Positions 29,821 to 40,720 are shown, counted from the stretch's first letter. The stretch: DNA of 64,000 nucleotides from Microlunatus sp. Gsoil 973 (GCF_009707365.1 NZ_CP046122.1:1178001-1242000); one strand, 5' to 3'. Translations and numbers: made by a program. The notes: generated from the letters alone by a model not told the origin.

Positions 29821-30213
29821 GTGTCGAGCAGCCAGCATCCCCCCGGACCGTCAGCCGATCGGCCGGCCCCTGCCGGCGGGTCCGAGTGGCACTGGGACCC
29901 GCAGGCTGCGCAGCAACCCCCGCAGCAGACAGCCGGCCCGGTCGCGCCGCGCCGGCCCCGCCGTTGGGCACGGCTCAAGCGCTGGGCCTTCTCGAACCTG
30001 AACCTGAACGGCCGGACGCCGCCCCGCGTACAACCAACGATCGGTGAGTGGGGGCCGGCCAACGTACCGACCACCGGACAGAAGAAGCGGATGCGCATCT
30101 ATGTGCTCATCGCGTTGCCGGCGGCGATGCTGGCCTGTTTCCTGCTCGGTTGGTACGTCTACTTCCTGATGACCGGCTGTTACGGCTTCGGGTTCGGCTG
30201 CCGGAACGCGTGA
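29821..30213 (+). CDS. Small single-helix membrane protein, function unknown
   Basis: 130 residues: a Pro/Gln/Ala-rich cytoplasmic N-terminus, a basic patch (RRPRRWARLKRW), a membrane helix near residues 95-117 (YVLIALPAAMLACFLLGWYV) and a short Cys-containing tail (TGCYGFGFGCRNA). No family recognised. The leaderless promoter spacing and codon use support it as real. Its stop directly abuts the stop of the convergent ACT gene. Confidence 0.65.
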   Translation: MSSSQHPPGPSADRPAPAGGSEWHWDPQAAQQPPQQTAGPVAPRRPRRWARLKRWAFSNLNLNGRTPPRVQPTIGEWGPANVPTTGQKKRMRIYVLIALPAAMLACFLLGWYVYFLMTGCYGFGFGCRNA

Positions 30214-30876
30214 TCAGTACGCGAGTCGGGCCAGGTGACGCAGCCGGGCCACCTCGGAGTCGAGATAGGTGGGACCGCCGAGTCGGCCGATCACGATGGC
30301 CCGGTCTTGCCCCAACGGGGCGACCACACCGACCGAATCCCCGTAGCCGGGCATCCAGTCGGCCGGAAGATCGAGGCGGTGCACCTCGTCGAACGGCGCA
30401 AGTTCCTTGAGCCTGTCCGTGTCGAGATCGGGTGCCATCGGCGTGTTGTAGGTGGCGACCGCCTGACCGTCGGGTTGCACCTCGACCAGCACCGCCCACT
30501 GCGACCGGAAGACCGCCGGTGCCGAGGAGACCAGCGTCTCGGCGGCGTGCTCGGGATCGCTGGTCATTCGCTCCAGGGTCTCCAGGTCCGACTGCAGGCC
30601 GCCGCCCTCGGGATAGCGGGAGATCCACTCCACGGTGACGCCGTCCAGTCCCTGGCAGGCGCTGATCAAGGTGTCCGGCAGCCCGTCCGGTGGCAACCCG
30701 ACGACGAAGTCGTCGACAGCCGTACCTTTCTGCTTCTCGACGATCTCGACCGCCAGGATGTCCGCGCCCACTGAGCCCATCGCCGTGGCCACCGCCCCCA
30801 GCGAACCAGGAACGTCCGGCAACGACACCCTCATCAAGAACACAGGTCCATCCTGTCCCACGCCGGTGACCGGCAT
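30214..30876 (-). CDS. ACT-domain amino-acid-binding protein
   Basis: 220 residues. An N-terminal ACT domain (VFLMRVSLPDVPGSLGAVA, then ADILAVEIVEKQKGTAVDDF) suits amino-acid sensing. The C-terminal half (QWAVLVEVQPDGQAVATYN ... VGVVAPLGQDRAIVIGRLGG) resembles the C-terminal region of the actinobacterial protein family of this type. A regulatory role is inferred; the ligand is unknown. Zero spacing to the convergent upstream gene. Confidence 0.7.
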   Translation of the reverse strand: MPVTGVGQDGPVFLMRVSLPDVPGSLGAVATAMGSVGADILAVEIVEKQKGTAVDDFVVGLPPDGLPDTLISACQGLDGVTVEWISRYPEGGGLQSDLETLERMTSDPEHAAETLVSSAPAVFRSQWAVLVEVQPDGQAVATYNTPMAPDLDTDRLKELAPFDEVHRLDLPADWMPGYGDSVGVVAPLGQDRAIVIGRLGGPTYLDSEVARLRHLARLAY

Positions 30877-30968
30877 GTTTCACTCGTCTTGCGATCCGGT
30901 ACCGGCGGGAACCGCATCAGGTCCCCGGTGCAGGGGCGGGAGGTGCGCGGCGCCGTCGCCGGGTCGAT

Positions 30969-30974
30969 TAGCCT
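30969..30974 (+). promoter_or_regulatory. -10 box of leaderless DUF1015 gene
   Basis: TAGCCT, 7 nt, then GTG 30982. Confidence 0.5.
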
Positions 30975-30981
30975 CACTACC

Positions 30982-32169
30982 GTGCCACGATTCACGCCGT
31001 TCCGCGCATTCCGATACGCCGCCGATCCGCTCGAGCGGGTGGTAGCACCGCCGTACGACGTGTTGTCTGCTGAGCAGGCAGACAGATACCGGGCGAGCCA
31101 TCCCCACAACATCTCCCAGGTCGATGTACCCAGCGGCGAGGACCGTTACCGCCGGGCCGGCGACCTCTACCGGCAGTGGATCGCCGACGCTGTACTGGTC
31201 GTCGACCAGACGCCGTCGGTGACCATCTACCGGATGGATTTCACCGACGCCACCGGCCGCGCCCGGTCCATCACCGGGGTGATGGGCGGCCTCGAGGTGG
31301 TCGACGAGGGGTCGGGTGGCGTCCTGCCGCACGAACGGACGACCCCGAAGGCATCCACCGATCGCCTGGATCTGACCCGCGCGACGGCGGCGAACCTTTC
31401 ACCGATCTGGGGGCTGTCCCTGGCCGGCGGGCTGACCGGGCTGTTGGCCGCACCGGGCGAGCCGCTGGCCGATGTCACCGCCGACGATCCGTCGATCGGT
31501 CCGGTCCGGCATCGGATCGAGCGGGTCACCGATCCGGATCGGATCGCAGGCATCTGTGCCCTCATCGGCTCCGACGACGTGCTGCTGGCCGATGGGCATC
31601 ACCGTTACGGCGTGGCGCGCAGCTATCGTGACGAGGTGCGGTCGACCACCGGCCGGACCGACACGCCTGCCGAGGACACGCTGGCCTTCATCAACGAACT
31701 GGTGGCCGACCAGCTCAGCGTCGCCGCGATCCACCGGCTGTACGCGGGAAGCTCCCTGGAGTCGATCCGTACCGCGTTGGAGCGGTACTTCGACCTCGCA
31801 CCGATCGATCGACCGGACCCCTCGACGCTGTCGCGGATGGAGTCCGACGGCCGGTTGGTGCTGGTCGGCGCCGACGGCTCGTGGTCGCTGGCTCCCCGGC
31901 CCGGCACGTTCGACGGACTGCGGCAATTGGACGGCTTGTGGCTGGAGACGGCGCTTGCCGGTTGTGATGCCGCGGTCAGCTACCAGCACGGCGTCGAGGA
32001 GGTGCTCAAGGCGGTCGGGTCGGGCGAGGCAACGGCCGGAGTCCTGATCCGGCCGGTCAGCGTCGCCGAGATCGAACGGACCGCCAGGGAAGGTGTGTTG
32101 ATGCCACCGAAGTCGACCTTCTTCACGCCCAAACTGTTGACCGGCTTCGTGATCCGGCCGCTGGACTGA
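30982..32169 (+). CDS. DUF1015 family protein
   Basis: 395 residues matching the DUF1015 family: the N-terminus RFTPFRAFRYAADPLERVVA leads to APPYDVLSAEQADRYRASHP, and a later LLADGHHRYGVARSYRDEV is the family's HHR signature. The molecular function of the family is not settled. GTG 30982 begins the conserved RFTPFRAFRY block and lies 7 nt after a -10 box. Confidence 0.85.
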   Translation: MPRFTPFRAFRYAADPLERVVAPPYDVLSAEQADRYRASHPHNISQVDVPSGEDRYRRAGDLYRQWIADAVLVVDQTPSVTIYRMDFTDATGRARSITGVMGGLEVVDEGSGGVLPHERTTPKASTDRLDLTRATAANLSPIWGLSLAGGLTGLLAAPGEPLADVTADDPSIGPVRHRIERVTDPDRIAGICALIGSDDVLLADGHHRYGVARSYRDEVRSTTGRTDTPAEDTLAFINELVADQLSVAAIHRLYAGSSLESIRTALERYFDLAPIDRPDPSTLSRMESDGRLVLVGADGSWSLAPRPGTFDGLRQLDGLWLETALAGCDAAVSYQHGVEEVLKAVGSGEATAGVLIRPVSVAEIERTAREGVLMPPKSTFFTPKLLTGFVIRPLD

Positions 32170-32187
32170 TCCGGGGCGGATATCGGG

Positions 32188-32217
32188 TTCGAGGGCCCTT
32201 ACCGCGCGCCCTAGGAT
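32188..32217 (+). promoter_or_regulatory. Promoter candidate for the gatCAB operon
   Basis: TTCGAG (32188-32193), an 18-nt spacer, then TAGGAT (32212-32217), about 48 nt before the gatC start. Confidence 0.35.
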
Positions 32218-32265
32218 GAACCTGCCCAGAATCCGGGCGACGAAGCAGAAGGCAGGGAGTTGAAC

Positions 32266-32562
32266 GTGGCATTGAGTCGCGAGGAGGTGGCGGCACTCGG
32301 CCGGCTGGCCCGGATCGAGTTGAGCGCCGAGGAGTTGGAGCACCTGGCTCCGCAGCTTGACCAGATCCTGGAGCATGTGGCCCAGGTGAGCGAGGTCGCT
32401 GCGGCCGACATCCAGCCCACTTCGCACCCGCTGCCGCTGACCAACGTGTTCCGCGCCGACGAGCCCGTGCCGTGCCTTCCGGTCGAGGCGGCGCTGTCCG
32501 GTGCGCCCGCCGTCGAGGGCAACCGCTTCCGCGTACCCCGGATTCTCGGGGAGGAGGCATGA
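32266..32562 (+). CDS. gatC: Asp/Glu-tRNA amidotransferase subunit C
   Basis: About 98 residues: small chaperone-like subunit that stabilises GatA in the amidotransferase converting Glu-tRNA(Gln)/Asp-tRNA(Asn). Conserved N-terminus [19 protein letters not shown] and C-terminal [14 protein letters not shown] 32266 fits GGGAG spacing; the in-frame TTG 32260 is too close to that SD. The end overlaps gatA by 4 nt. Confidence 0.93.
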   Translation: MALSREEVAALGRLARIELSAEELEHLAPQLDQILEHVAQVSEVAAADIQPTSHPLPLTNVFRADEPVPCLPVEAALSGAPAVEGNRFRVPRILGEEA

Positions 32563-34079
32563 GCGACCTCATCCGGAGCAGCGCTGCGGACCTTGCCGCC
32601 AAGATCGCCCAACAGGAACTCAGCTCGGTCGAGGTCACCCAGGCACACCTGGACCGGATCGCGGAGGTCGAGCCCGCGGTACACGCCTTCCTGCACGTCG
32701 ACGCCGAGCGCGCCCTGGCCAAGGCCGCCGAGGTGGACGCCAAGATCAACAACGGCGAGCAGCTCGGTCCGCTGGCCGGCGTACCGCTGGCCCTGAAGGA
32801 CGTCCTGACCTACTCCGGCGCGCCGACCACCTGCGGGTCGAAGATCCTGCAGGGCTGGGTCCCGCCGTACGACGCCACCGTCACCCGGCGGCTGCTCGAT
32901 GCCGACATCGTGATCCTCGGCAAAACCAACATGGACGAATTCGCCATGGGGTCGTCGACCGAGAACTCGGCGTACGGGCCGACCCACAATCCGTGGGACC
33001 TGGACCGGATCCCCGGTGGTTCCGGCGGCGGATCCTCGGCCTCCCTGGCCGCGTTCGAGGCCCCACTGGCCATCGGCACCGATACCGGCGGTTCGATCCG
33101 GCAGCCGGCGGCGGTGACCGGCACGGTCGGCGTCAAGCCGACCTACGGCGGCACCTCGCGCTACGGTCTGGTCGCCCTGGCCTCGAGTCTTGATCAACCG
33201 GGCCCGTGTGCCCGGACCGTGCTCGATGCGGCCCTGTTGCACGCAGTGATCGGCGGTTACGATCCGGCCGACTCCACCTCGATCGACGCACCGGTGCCGC
33301 CGGTGGTCGAGGCCGCCCGCTCCGGCGATATCTCCGGGATGAGGATCGGCGTGGTCAAACAGTTCCGCGGTGAGGGCTACGCGCCCGGCGTCGAGCAACG
33401 CTTCGGTGAGGCGGTCGACCGGCTGAGCGCACTGGGCGCGGAGATCGTCGAAGTGTCCTGTCCGAACTTCACCTATGCGATGCCGGCCTACTACCTGATC
33501 CTGCCCAGCGAGGCGTCCTCCAACCTGGCCAGGTTCGACGCCATGCGGTACGGGCTTCGGGTCGGCGACGACGGCGTGGCCAGTGCCGAGGAAGTGATGT
33601 CGGCAACGCGCGAGGCCGGTTTCGGCGCGGAGGTCAAGCGCCGGATCATGATCGGCACCTACGCCCTGTCCAGCGGCTACTACGACGCCTACTACGGCCA
33701 GGCGCAGAAGGTCCGGACCTTGATCATCAACGACTTCGCGAAGGCGTACGAGCAGGTCGACGTGCTGGTCTCGCCGACAACGCCGACCACGGCGTTCAAG
33801 ATCGGCGAGAAGGTCGACGACCCGCTGGCGATGTATCTCAATGATCTGTGCACCATCCCGAGCAACCTGGCCGGCAACGCGAGCGCGTCCTTCCCGGTCG
33901 GGCTGGCGCCCGAGGATGGGCTCCCGGTCGGATTGCAGGTGATCGCGCCGCCGCTGGCCGACGATCGGTTGTACCGGGTCGGCGCCGCCCTGGAGCGGGC
34001 GCTCACCGAAAGCTGGGGCGGTCCGTTGCTGTCCCGCGTTCCCGAGCTCGGCGGGCCGGAGTTGGAGGTTGTGGCGTGA
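32559..34079 (+). CDS. gatA: Asp/Glu-tRNA amidotransferase subunit A
   Basis: Amidase-signature glutaminase subunit, 506 residues. The Lys-Ser-Ser triad is intact: K80 (VPLALKDVL), S155 ([12 protein letters not shown]) and S179 ([12 protein letters not shown]). ATG 32559 has GAGGAGG immediately upstream and overlaps gatC by 4 nt. Confidence 0.97.
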   Translation: MSDLIRSSAADLAAKIAQQELSSVEVTQAHLDRIAEVEPAVHAFLHVDAERALAKAAEVDAKINNGEQLGPLAGVPLALKDVLTYSGAPTTCGSKILQGWVPPYDATVTRRLLDADIVILGKTNMDEFAMGSSTENSAYGPTHNPWDLDRIPGGSGGGSSASLAAFEAPLAIGTDTGGSIRQPAAVTGTVGVKPTYGGTSRYGLVALASSLDQPGPCARTVLDAALLHAVIGGYDPADSTSIDAPVPPVVEAARSGDISGMRIGVVKQFRGEGYAPGVEQRFGEAVDRLSALGAEIVEVSCPNFTYAMPAYYLILPSEASSNLARFDAMRYGLRVGDDGVASAEEVMSATREAGFGAEVKRRIMIGTYALSSGYYDAYYGQAQKVRTLIINDFAKAYEQVDVLVSPTTPTTAFKIGEKVDDPLAMYLNDLCTIPSNLAGNASASFPVGLAPEDGLPVGLQVIAPPLADDRLYRVGAALERALTESWGGPLLSRVPELGGPELEVVA

Positions 34080-35578
34080 GCGTCGTCGATGCAGTGATCA
34101 ACTACGAGGATGCGCTGGCCAAGTACGACCCGGTGCTCGGCCTCGAGGTGCATGTCGAACTGAACACCAGGACCAAGATGTTCTGCGGCTGCATCAACGA
34201 GTTCGGCGGCGAACCGAACACCCACACCTGCCCTGTCTGCCTCGGACTGCCCGGGTCACTGCCGGTGGTCAACGCCAAGGCGGTCGAGTCGGCCATCCGG
34301 ATCGGCCTGGCGTTGAACTGCAGCATCGCCGAATGGTGCCGGTTCGCCCGGAAGAACTACTTCTATCCCGATGTGCCCAAGAACTACCAGATCTCCCAGT
34401 ACGACGAGCCGATCGCCTACGAGGGGTGGGTCGAGGTCGAGGTCGAGGGAACGACGTACAAGATCGAGATCGAGCGTGCCCACATGGAGGAGGACGCCGG
34501 GAAGTCGCTGCACATCGGCGGCGCGACCGGTCGGATCCAGGGCGCGGAGTATTCGGCGATGGACTACAACCGCGCCGGCACGCCGTTGATCGAGATCGTC
34601 ACCAAGCCGATCGAGGGCACCGGCGACAAAGCACCGCAGGTGGCCAGGGCGTACGTGTCGATGTTGCGTGATCTGGTCAAGGCGCTTGACGTCTCCGACG
34701 CGAGGATGGAGCAGGGGTCGCTGCGTTGCGACGCGAACGTCAGCCTGCGGCCGCTCGGCGTCACCGAGTACGGTCTGCGGACCGAGACCAAGAATGTCAA
34801 CTCCCTGCGCAGCATCGAGCGCGCGCTGACCTACGAGATCACCCGGCAGGCGGCCATTCTCGAGGCGGGGGAGCGGGTCCATCAGGAGACCCGGCACTTC
34901 CACGAGGAGAACGGCACCACCTCACCCGGGCGGAGCAAGGAGCAGGCGGAGGACTACCGCTATTTCCCCGAACCTGATCTTGTTCCGGTCGCGCCGAGCA
35001 GGGAGTGGGTCGAGCAGTTGCGCACCACACTGCCCGAGCCGCCGGTCCAACGGCGCAAGAGACTGGCCGCCGAGTGGGGCTTCTCCGAGCTGGAGATGCG
35101 GGACGCGGTGAGTGCCGGCGCGATCGACCTGATCGAGGCGACGGTGGCCGCCGGGGCCCCGCCCCAGGCTGCCAGGAAGTGGTGGATGGGCGAGCTCTCC
35201 CGCAAGGCCAACGACACCGCCGTCGAACTGGAGTCGGTCGGGATGACGCCGACCCAGGTCGCGGAACTGCAGTCGCTGGTCGACGACAAGACGATCAATG
35301 ACAAGCTGGCCCGGCAGGTGATCGAACACGTGCTGGCCGGCGAAGGCGACCCGGCCGAGGTGGTCAAGGCCCGCGGTCTGGCCGTGGTCTCCGACGACGG
35401 CGCGCTGTCCGATGCCGTCGATGCCGCGATCGCCGCCAACCCGGACATCGTCGAGAAGATCAGGTCGGGCAAGCTGCAGGCTGCCGGTGCCCTGATCGGT
35501 GCGGTGATGAAGGCGATGAAGGGCCAGGCGGACGCCGGCCGGGTCCGCGAGCTGATCCTGGAGAAGCTCGCGGTGTGA
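34076..35578 (+). CDS. gatB: Asp/Glu-tRNA amidotransferase subunit B
   Basis: Kinase/transferase subunit that activates the mis-acylated tRNA, 500 residues. Conserved [18 protein letters not shown], then [17 protein letters not shown] and EMGTYKIEI-like region, with the GatB/Yqey tail domain at the C-terminus ([11 protein letters not shown] to end). GTG 34076 (GTGA) overlaps the gatA stop, with GGAGG 7 nt upstream. Overlaps the next gene by 4 nt. Confidence 0.96.
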   Translation: MSVVDAVINYEDALAKYDPVLGLEVHVELNTRTKMFCGCINEFGGEPNTHTCPVCLGLPGSLPVVNAKAVESAIRIGLALNCSIAEWCRFARKNYFYPDVPKNYQISQYDEPIAYEGWVEVEVEGTTYKIEIERAHMEEDAGKSLHIGGATGRIQGAEYSAMDYNRAGTPLIEIVTKPIEGTGDKAPQVARAYVSMLRDLVKALDVSDARMEQGSLRCDANVSLRPLGVTEYGLRTETKNVNSLRSIERALTYEITRQAAILEAGERVHQETRHFHEENGTTSPGRSKEQAEDYRYFPEPDLVPVAPSREWVEQLRTTLPEPPVQRRKRLAAEWGFSELEMRDAVSAGAIDLIEATVAAGAPPQAARKWWMGELSRKANDTAVELESVGMTPTQVAELQSLVDDKTINDKLARQVIEHVLAGEGDPAEVVKARGLAVVSDDGALSDAVDAAIAANPDIVEKIRSGKLQAAGALIGAVMKAMKGQADAGRVRELILEKLAV

Positions 35579-36711
35579 CCGGCCCGTTGTCGGGCGTCCA
35601 CGTCCTGGAACTGCCGGCGATCGGCCCGGTGCCGTTCCTCGGCATGCTGCTGTCCGATCTCGGTGCGACGGTGACCAGGATCGACAGACCCGATGGCACA
35701 CCGAACGGGTTGGAGTTTCCGCCCCGCGCGGTCGACCGGGGGCGCCGGTCGATCGGTCTTGATCTCCGCAAGCCCGGCGCGGCCGAGGTGGCCGGCAGGC
35801 TGATCGAGCGGTCCGACGTACTGATCGAAGGTTTCCGTCCGGGCGTGGCGGAGCGCCTGGGCGTCGGCCCGGAGGCCGCCATGGAACGCAATCCGGCGCT
35901 GGTCTACGGCCGGATGACGGGCTGGGGACAGGACGGGCCGCTGGCCGGGCAGGCTGGCCACGACATCACCTATCTGGCGATCAGCGGAGTACTGCACGGA
36001 ATCGGCGAACATGATCGCCGGCCGATCCCGCCGGTCAATTACCTGGCCGACTTCGGTGGTGGCGCGTTGGTGCTTGCCACCGGCGTCCTGGCTGCTCTGC
36101 TCCATGCCCGGGCAACCGGCGAGGGGCAGGTGATCGACGCCGCGATGACCGAGGGGGCGGCGTACCTGAGCACGATGACCCGGCAGTTCCAGCGGACCGG
36201 CGACTGGATCGACGAACGGGGACGCAATCTGCTGGACGGCGGTGCCCCGAACTACCGCTGTTACGCGTGCTCCGACGGCGGCTACGTCGCGGTCGGGGCA
36301 CTCGAGCCGAAGTTCTGGGCCGAACTGGTCCGGGTGCTGGGTGCTGACCCCGGACAGGTGCCGAGCCCGTACGAGCGGGATCAGTGGGCCGCCTGCGCGG
36401 ACTGGCTCGGACGGCGGTTCGCCACCCGGTCCCGCGACGAGTGGGAGACGATTTTCGCGGGGACCGACGCCTGCGTCGCCCCGGTGCTCACCCTGGCGGA
36501 GGCACCCGAGCACCCGCACAACCGAGCCAGGCGAAGCTTCGTGGAGCTCGACGGCGGCCAGGTCGCGGCGCCGGTGCCCCGCTTCTCACAGACGAACACG
36601 ACCGTCGGGCCGGTGGCCGGGCGTGGTGCCGAGACGGACCTGATCCTCGACGAACTTGGCATCAGCGGAAGCGAGCGGGATCGGTTGCGTGCCGAGGGCG
36701 TCCTGCTGTGA
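35575..36711 (+). CDS. CaiB/BaiF-type CoA-transferase (alpha-methylacyl-CoA racemase-like)
   Basis: 378 residues of class III CoA-transferase fold: [20 protein letters not shown], then [11 protein letters not shown] and [20 protein letters not shown], catalytic-Asp region [18 protein letters not shown], and [20 protein letters not shown]. The latter motif favours the alpha-methylacyl-CoA racemase branch. It is translationally coupled to gatB (4-nt overlap), a functional link that is not obvious. A dispersed repeat copy lies 20 nt after its stop. Confidence 0.85.
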   Translation: MTGPLSGVHVLELPAIGPVPFLGMLLSDLGATVTRIDRPDGTPNGLEFPPRAVDRGRRSIGLDLRKPGAAEVAGRLIERSDVLIEGFRPGVAERLGVGPEAAMERNPALVYGRMTGWGQDGPLAGQAGHDITYLAISGVLHGIGEHDRRPIPPVNYLADFGGGALVLATGVLAALLHARATGEGQVIDAAMTEGAAYLSTMTRQFQRTGDWIDERGRNLLDGGAPNYRCYACSDGGYVAVGALEPKFWAELVRVLGADPGQVPSPYERDQWAACADWLGRRFATRSRDEWETIFAGTDACVAPVLTLAEAPEHPHNRARRSFVELDGGQVAAPVPRFSQTNTTVGPVAGRGAETDLILDELGISGSERDRLRAEGVLL

Positions 36712-36730
36712 CGGTGACGGGTCTGCGGGC

Positions 36731-36771
36731 GCGACACGCCGCGAATATGAGGGATTATCTGACCCCTCGCC
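36731..36771 (+). repeat. Dispersed ~41-bp repeat, copy 3
   Basis: GCGACACGCCGC, variable bases, TATGAGGGATTATCTGACC, then CCTCGC, between the convergent CoA-transferase and TIGR03085 genes. Continues into a CTGACCC...GGGTCAG inverted repeat reaching about 36790. Confidence 0.75.
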
Positions 36772-36786
36772 GAATTAGGGGGCGGG

Positions 36787-37448
36787 TCAGATGGAGAGGT
36801 CGCTGCCGAGCAGGGCATCGATGGCGTCCTGCTCTCCGACCAGCTTGACGTCGGCGACCGCGGACCGGCCGTTGGCGAAGATGATCAGCTCACTCGGCTT
36901 GCCCACGGCGGTGACGATCGGAGTGCCGGTCTGGGCGCGAATGGTCTCGGGTTCGGCGTCCGGGTCGGCCGGAGTGACCGGCACCCGTTCCAGCACGACG
37001 CCGACCTTTGACCGGCGGAAGAACGCACGGCCCATCAGCTTGAGCCGGCGCCACATCCAGTCCTCGATCTCCGGATCGAGTTCGCGGGGCCGGCCGGATG
37101 GTCACCGGCCCGCCGGACGTCCTCGTGGTGGACGAAGAACTCGGTGCTGTTCGCCGGTTCGTCGACCCCTGGGATCGCGAAGACCGAGAATCGGGCGGGA
37201 CCGTTGCGGATCCGCTCCACGAGTTCCTCGTAGGACCAGCGAGTCTTGGTCTCGGCCATCCGCCGCTCCGTCAGACCGGCCAAGGGTTTGGCGAGGATGC
37301 CCGACGCACCGACCGGATCGGTCTCGCGGATCCACAGATGCGCAGCCAGGTCATGCGCGTTCCACCCCGCGCACAAGGTTGGGGCGTCCGGTCCGACCTC
37401 GACGAGCAGGTCGCACAGCGCAACGCGCTCGTCCTTGGCGAAGGTCAT
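36787..37448 (-). CDS. TIGR03085 / maleylpyruvate-isomerase-like protein, interrupted by a one-base frameshift
   Basis: N-terminal piece from ATG 37448 (MTFAKDERVALCDLLVEVGP, then APTLCAGWNAHDLAAHLWIR, EFFVHHEDVRRAGDHPAGP) and C-terminal piece (DWMWRRLKLMGRAFFRRSKV, then ELIIFANGRSAVADVKLVGE) are in different frames. They join at the G run 37086-37089. One extra base would give HPAGPRELDPEIEDWMWRR and a ~220-residue protein of normal length. The mycothiol/DinB-like metal-binding fold is expected (DUF664/MDMPI class). A TAGCAT box lies 8 nt before the start. As read, the product is truncated. Confidence 0.78.
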
Positions 37449-37582
37449 AACCGCAGATGCTAGGGCACGATCTTTCCCCACCCTCAACCGGCTTCCTCAG
37501 GAATTCCTCTGGTCCCGCCCGAGGTTGCGCTGCTCCCGGCGGGCATCTGCCGGGCCCGGAACAGGGGATACCCGGCACAGGG

Positions 37583-37588
37583 GAGAAT
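37583..37588 (+). promoter_or_regulatory. -10-like box of leaderless hisI
   Basis: GAGAAT, 6 nt, then GTG 37595. It departs from TAnnnT at the first base. Confidence 0.35.
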
Positions 37589-37594
37589 GGTCGG

Positions 37595-37969
37595 GTGACG
37601 TCATCGCAAACCACGTTGGACCCGCAGGTCGCCGCGTTGCTCAAGCGCGACGACTGCGGCCTGGTGACCGCCGTGATCCAGCAGCACGACAGCGGTGAGG
37701 TGCTGATGGTCGGCTGGATGGACGACGAGGCGCTGCGCCGCACCCTGACCACCGGCCGGAGCACCTTCTGGTCGCGCAGCCGCCAGTCCTACTGGGTCAA
37801 GGGGGAGACCAGCGGCAACCGGCAGTGGGTGCGTGAGGTACGGCTTGACTGTGACGGCGACACCCTGCTGATAAAGGTCGACCAGGAGGGTCCCGCCTGC
37901 CACACCGGGACCCGGACCTGTTTCGACGGCCGGGTGCTGCCCGCTGTCGTTATCGAGGCGAAGCGATGA
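37595..37969 (+). CDS. hisI: Phosphoribosyl-AMP cyclohydrolase
   Basis: Third step of histidine synthesis, opening the adenine ring of PR-AMP. 124 residues with the metal/Zn-binding motif [19 protein letters not shown] plus [11 protein letters not shown] longer in-frame stretch upstream (from 37457) lacks homology. GTG 37595 precedes [19 protein letters not shown]. It heads the trp run; a hisI-trpE arrangement is common in actinobacteria. Overlaps trpE by 4 nt. Confidence 0.93.
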   Translation: MTSSQTTLDPQVAALLKRDDCGLVTAVIQQHDSGEVLMVGWMDDEALRRTLTTGRSTFWSRSRQSYWVKGETSGNRQWVREVRLDCDGDTLLIKVDQEGPACHTGTRTCFDGRVLPAVVIEAKR

Positions 37970-39537
37970 GCGTCACCGATCGACCTGGCGCCGGGCTGGT
38001 GGACATGGCGACCCTCCGGCACGGCGTCGTGCCCGGTCTGGAGGACTTCCGGACCTATGCGGCCGATCGGCGGGTGGTGCCGGTCTACCGGCGACTGCTG
38101 GCCGACGCGGAGACCGCGGTCAGCCTCTACCTCAAGCTGACCGGCAACCGGATCGGCAGCTACCTGCTGGAGTCGGCCGAACACAACGGCGTGTGGGCGC
38201 GGTACTCCTTCATCGGCGTCAACTCCGTCGCGACGCTGTCGGAGAGCGGCGGCGAGGCGTACTGGACCGGCAACCCGCCGGTCGGGCTGCCGTCCGGCGG
38301 CGATCCGGTCGCGGCGCTCCAGGAGACCTTGCGGCAGCTGCACACGCCACGGATCGAGGGGCTGCCGCCCTTCACCTCGGGCATGGTCGGCTACCTGTCC
38401 TATGACGCGGTGCGACGGGTCGAGGTGCTGCCCGACACCAACGCCGACGACCTGCGGATCCCCGAGATCGGGTTCATGCTGACCAACGACGTCGCGGTCC
38501 TCGACCACGAGACGGGCGAGGTCTGGCTGATCGCCAACGCGATCAACTACGACAACACCGACGAACGGGTGGACGAGGCGTACGCCGATGCGGTCCGCCG
38601 GGTGGAGGAGATGACCGCAGCCCTCGGCCGGCCGACTCCGCCGACCGCGGTCGCCGCCGATCATGATCATCGACTGCCGGTCCGGCGGCAGCGCACCCCC
38701 GACGAATATCAGGAGGCGGTACGGGCCGCGGTGTCGGAGATCGAGGCCGGCGAGGCGTTCCAGATCGTCGTCAGCCAGCGGTTCGAGGTGGACACCACCG
38801 CCGACGCCCTGGACGTCTACCGGGTGCTCCGTCTGTCCAACCCTTCGCCGTACATGTACCTGCTGCGGATGGACGGTTTCGACATCGTCGGATCGAGCCC
38901 CGAGGCACTGGTCACCGTCAAGGGCCGGACCGCATTGACCCACCCGATCGCCGGCTCCAAGCCACGCGGCGCCGACGATCGGGAGGACCAGTTGCTGGAG
39001 GCCGAACTGCGCTCGGACGAGAAGGAACGGGCCGAGCACCTGATGCTGGTCGATCTCGGCCGCAACGATCTCGGCCGGGTGTGCAAGCCCGGCACGGTCG
39101 AGGTGATCGAGTTCGCCGAGGTACGCCGGTACAGCCACATCATGCATCTTGAGTCGACCGTCGTCGGCGAGATCGCCGATGACCGCACCGCGTTGGACGT
39201 GATCCTCGCCGCCTTCCCGGCCGGGACCCTGTCCGGGGCGCCGAAGGTGCGGGCGATGGAGATCATCGACAAGCTCGAGGTCTCCCGCCGCGGTCTGTAC
39301 GGCGGTGTCGTCGGCTACCTGGACTTCGCCGGGGACGGCGACGCGGCCATCGCGATCCGCACAGCGGTGCTCCGGGACGGAATCGCCTACGTCCAGGCGG
39401 GTGGCGGGATCGTCGCCGATTCGGTACCGCTGCTCGAGGACCAGGAATCGCAGAACAAGGCGGCAGCGGTGATCCGGGCACTGTCGATCGCCGAGACGTT
39501 CACCCCGGTCGGCGCCCCGGTCGGCCCGTCGGTGTGA
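37966..39537 (+). CDS. trpE: Anthranilate synthase component I
   Basis: Chorismate plus glutamine or ammonia to anthranilate. 523 residues, with the chorismate-binding end: [76 protein letters not shown]. The N-terminal ~180 residues are the Trp-feedback region. trpG is not in the window. ATG overlaps the hisI stop by 4 nt. Confidence 0.96.
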   Translation: MSVTDRPGAGLVDMATLRHGVVPGLEDFRTYAADRRVVPVYRRLLADAETAVSLYLKLTGNRIGSYLLESAEHNGVWARYSFIGVNSVATLSESGGEAYWTGNPPVGLPSGGDPVAALQETLRQLHTPRIEGLPPFTSGMVGYLSYDAVRRVEVLPDTNADDLRIPEIGFMLTNDVAVLDHETGEVWLIANAINYDNTDERVDEAYADAVRRVEEMTAALGRPTPPTAVAADHDHRLPVRRQRTPDEYQEAVRAAVSEIEAGEAFQIVVSQRFEVDTTADALDVYRVLRLSNPSPYMYLLRMDGFDIVGSSPEALVTVKGRTALTHPIAGSKPRGADDREDQLLEAELRSDEKERAEHLMLVDLGRNDLGRVCKPGTVEVIEFAEVRRYSHIMHLESTVVGEIADDRTALDVILAAFPAGTLSGAPKVRAMEIIDKLEVSRRGLYGGVVGYLDFAGDGDAAIAIRTAVLRDGIAYVQAGGGIVADSVPLLEDQESQNKAAAVIRALSIAETFTPVGAPVGPSV

Positions 39538-39544
39538 GGGCGCC

Positions 39545-40153
39545 GTGAGTGGCCGGACACCGGTGCGGTCGAAGCCCGACCGGACGAACCGGAGTCGAAT
39601 GGTCGGATTCGCCCTGTTGGTGTTGGGGGCGATCGCGGTGATCGCCTTCGCCGCTGTGCCGTGGTACACCGTCGATGCCCGGACCAGGTTCAGCGGTACG
39701 GCCGTCACCGGCGGCGTGGCCCAGGTGCTCGGAGTAGCGGTGCTGGCCGGTTCGCTGTTGATGATCACTCTGCGCACCACCGGTCGCCGCGTCGTCGCAG
39801 CGGTCGTTGCGATCATCGGCGTGCTGGCGGTGATCTTCCTACCCTGGCAGCAGCCTGACAGCGACGAGGTCTTCGCCGAACTGCGCAAGCACAGCCTTGC
39901 CGACTCCTATCAGCTCCGGTTCACCGGCGGCAGCATCGGCTATCTGGTCAGCTGGCTGGCGGTGCTCGCCGGGTGCGTCGTGGTCGGCCGGTACGCCCAC
40001 CGCTGGCCACAGCGGGCGAGCCGCTTCGAGCGCAACGCCGGCCCGACGACCACCGCGGGGCTGCCGGCCGGACCCGACGGCGAGCCGGATACCGGTGCGA
40101 TCTGGAAAGCCATCGATGCCGGCGAGGACCCCACCGACCCCCGTCGGGGTTGA
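39545..40153 (+). CDS. Trp-operon-associated membrane protein (TIGR02234-like)
   Basis: 202 residues, with four apparent helices (FALLVLGAIAVIAFAAVPWY; GVAVLAGSLLMITLRTT; VVAAVVAIIGVLAVIFLPW; IGYLVSWLAVLAGCVVVGRY) and a polar C-terminal tail. Position between trpE and trpC matches the actinobacterial family of that name. Role in tryptophan metabolism is not known. Confidence 0.85.
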   Translation: MSGRTPVRSKPDRTNRSRMVGFALLVLGAIAVIAFAAVPWYTVDARTRFSGTAVTGGVAQVLGVAVLAGSLLMITLRTTGRRVVAAVVAIIGVLAVIFLPWQQPDSDEVFAELRKHSLADSYQLRFTGGSIGYLVSWLAVLAGCVVVGRYAHRWPQRASRFERNAGPTTTAGLPAGPDGEPDTGAIWKAIDAGEDPTDPRRG

Positions 40154-40222
40154 ACCGCCCGGCACCCCGATTGGTGCCAAGGATGCGGGTGGGGCCAGAA
40201 TGTTCTCAACCGCAACAACTCA

Positions 40223-40239
40223 CTGCAACTGCGTTGCAG
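40223..40239. promoter_or_regulatory. Perfect 17-nt inverted repeat between trp genes
   Basis: CTGCAAC-TGC-GTTGCAG in the 193-nt gap before the HGxxPAAW gene. No U-tract follows, so an intrinsic terminator is unlikely; a regulator site or a processing hairpin are possible. Confidence 0.4.
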
Positions 40240-40346
40240 CAACCAGGATCCGCGGCGATCAAGTCCGGATCGGACGCCCCGATCCACGCCGATCGACGCA
40301 GCATGACGCAGAACGTGGGACAACAGGGACGGATGGTGTGCGTGAG

Positions 40347-40646
40347 ATGACGGAGTCGACCGAACAGGTTGATGCGATAACCGAGCGCGCGCAGGCGTCT
40401 GATCCGCATCTGAGGCCTCTGGAATCCCGACCGCTGCGGGAGGTGCACCACGGTCAGACCGGAGCAATGTGGACGGCGGTGGTGATCGAGTTGGTCGGAT
40501 TCCTGCTCGGCGGGATCGCGGTCCTGCTCGGCCCGAACTGGACGCTGTTCGTGATCGCTGCGGCGATCTGCGTCATCGGGATCGGCGTCGGAATCGTCAT
40601 GCAGAAGCTCGGATACGGCATATACCAGAAACAGCAGGAGTCTTAG
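40347..40646 (+). CDS. HGxxPAAW-family small membrane protein
   Basis: 99 residues. The motif reads [20 protein letters not shown] (a variant of HGxxPAAW), followed by a second helix ([20 protein letters not shown]). Families of this kind lie in actinobacterial trp loci; function unknown. ATG 40347 was chosen; an upstream GTG (40338) is possible. Confidence 0.75.
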   Translation: MTESTEQVDAITERAQASDPHLRPLESRPLREVHHGQTGAMWTAVVIELVGFLLGGIAVLLGPNWTLFVIAAAICVIGIGVGIVMQKLGYGIYQKQQES

Positions 40647-40720
40647 TCAACGAGCCTGGCGGAGTTGAGCCCGACGCCAGGCTCGAGACACCGGTTCGCA
40701 AGAGGGAGTGGGAAACGGTC

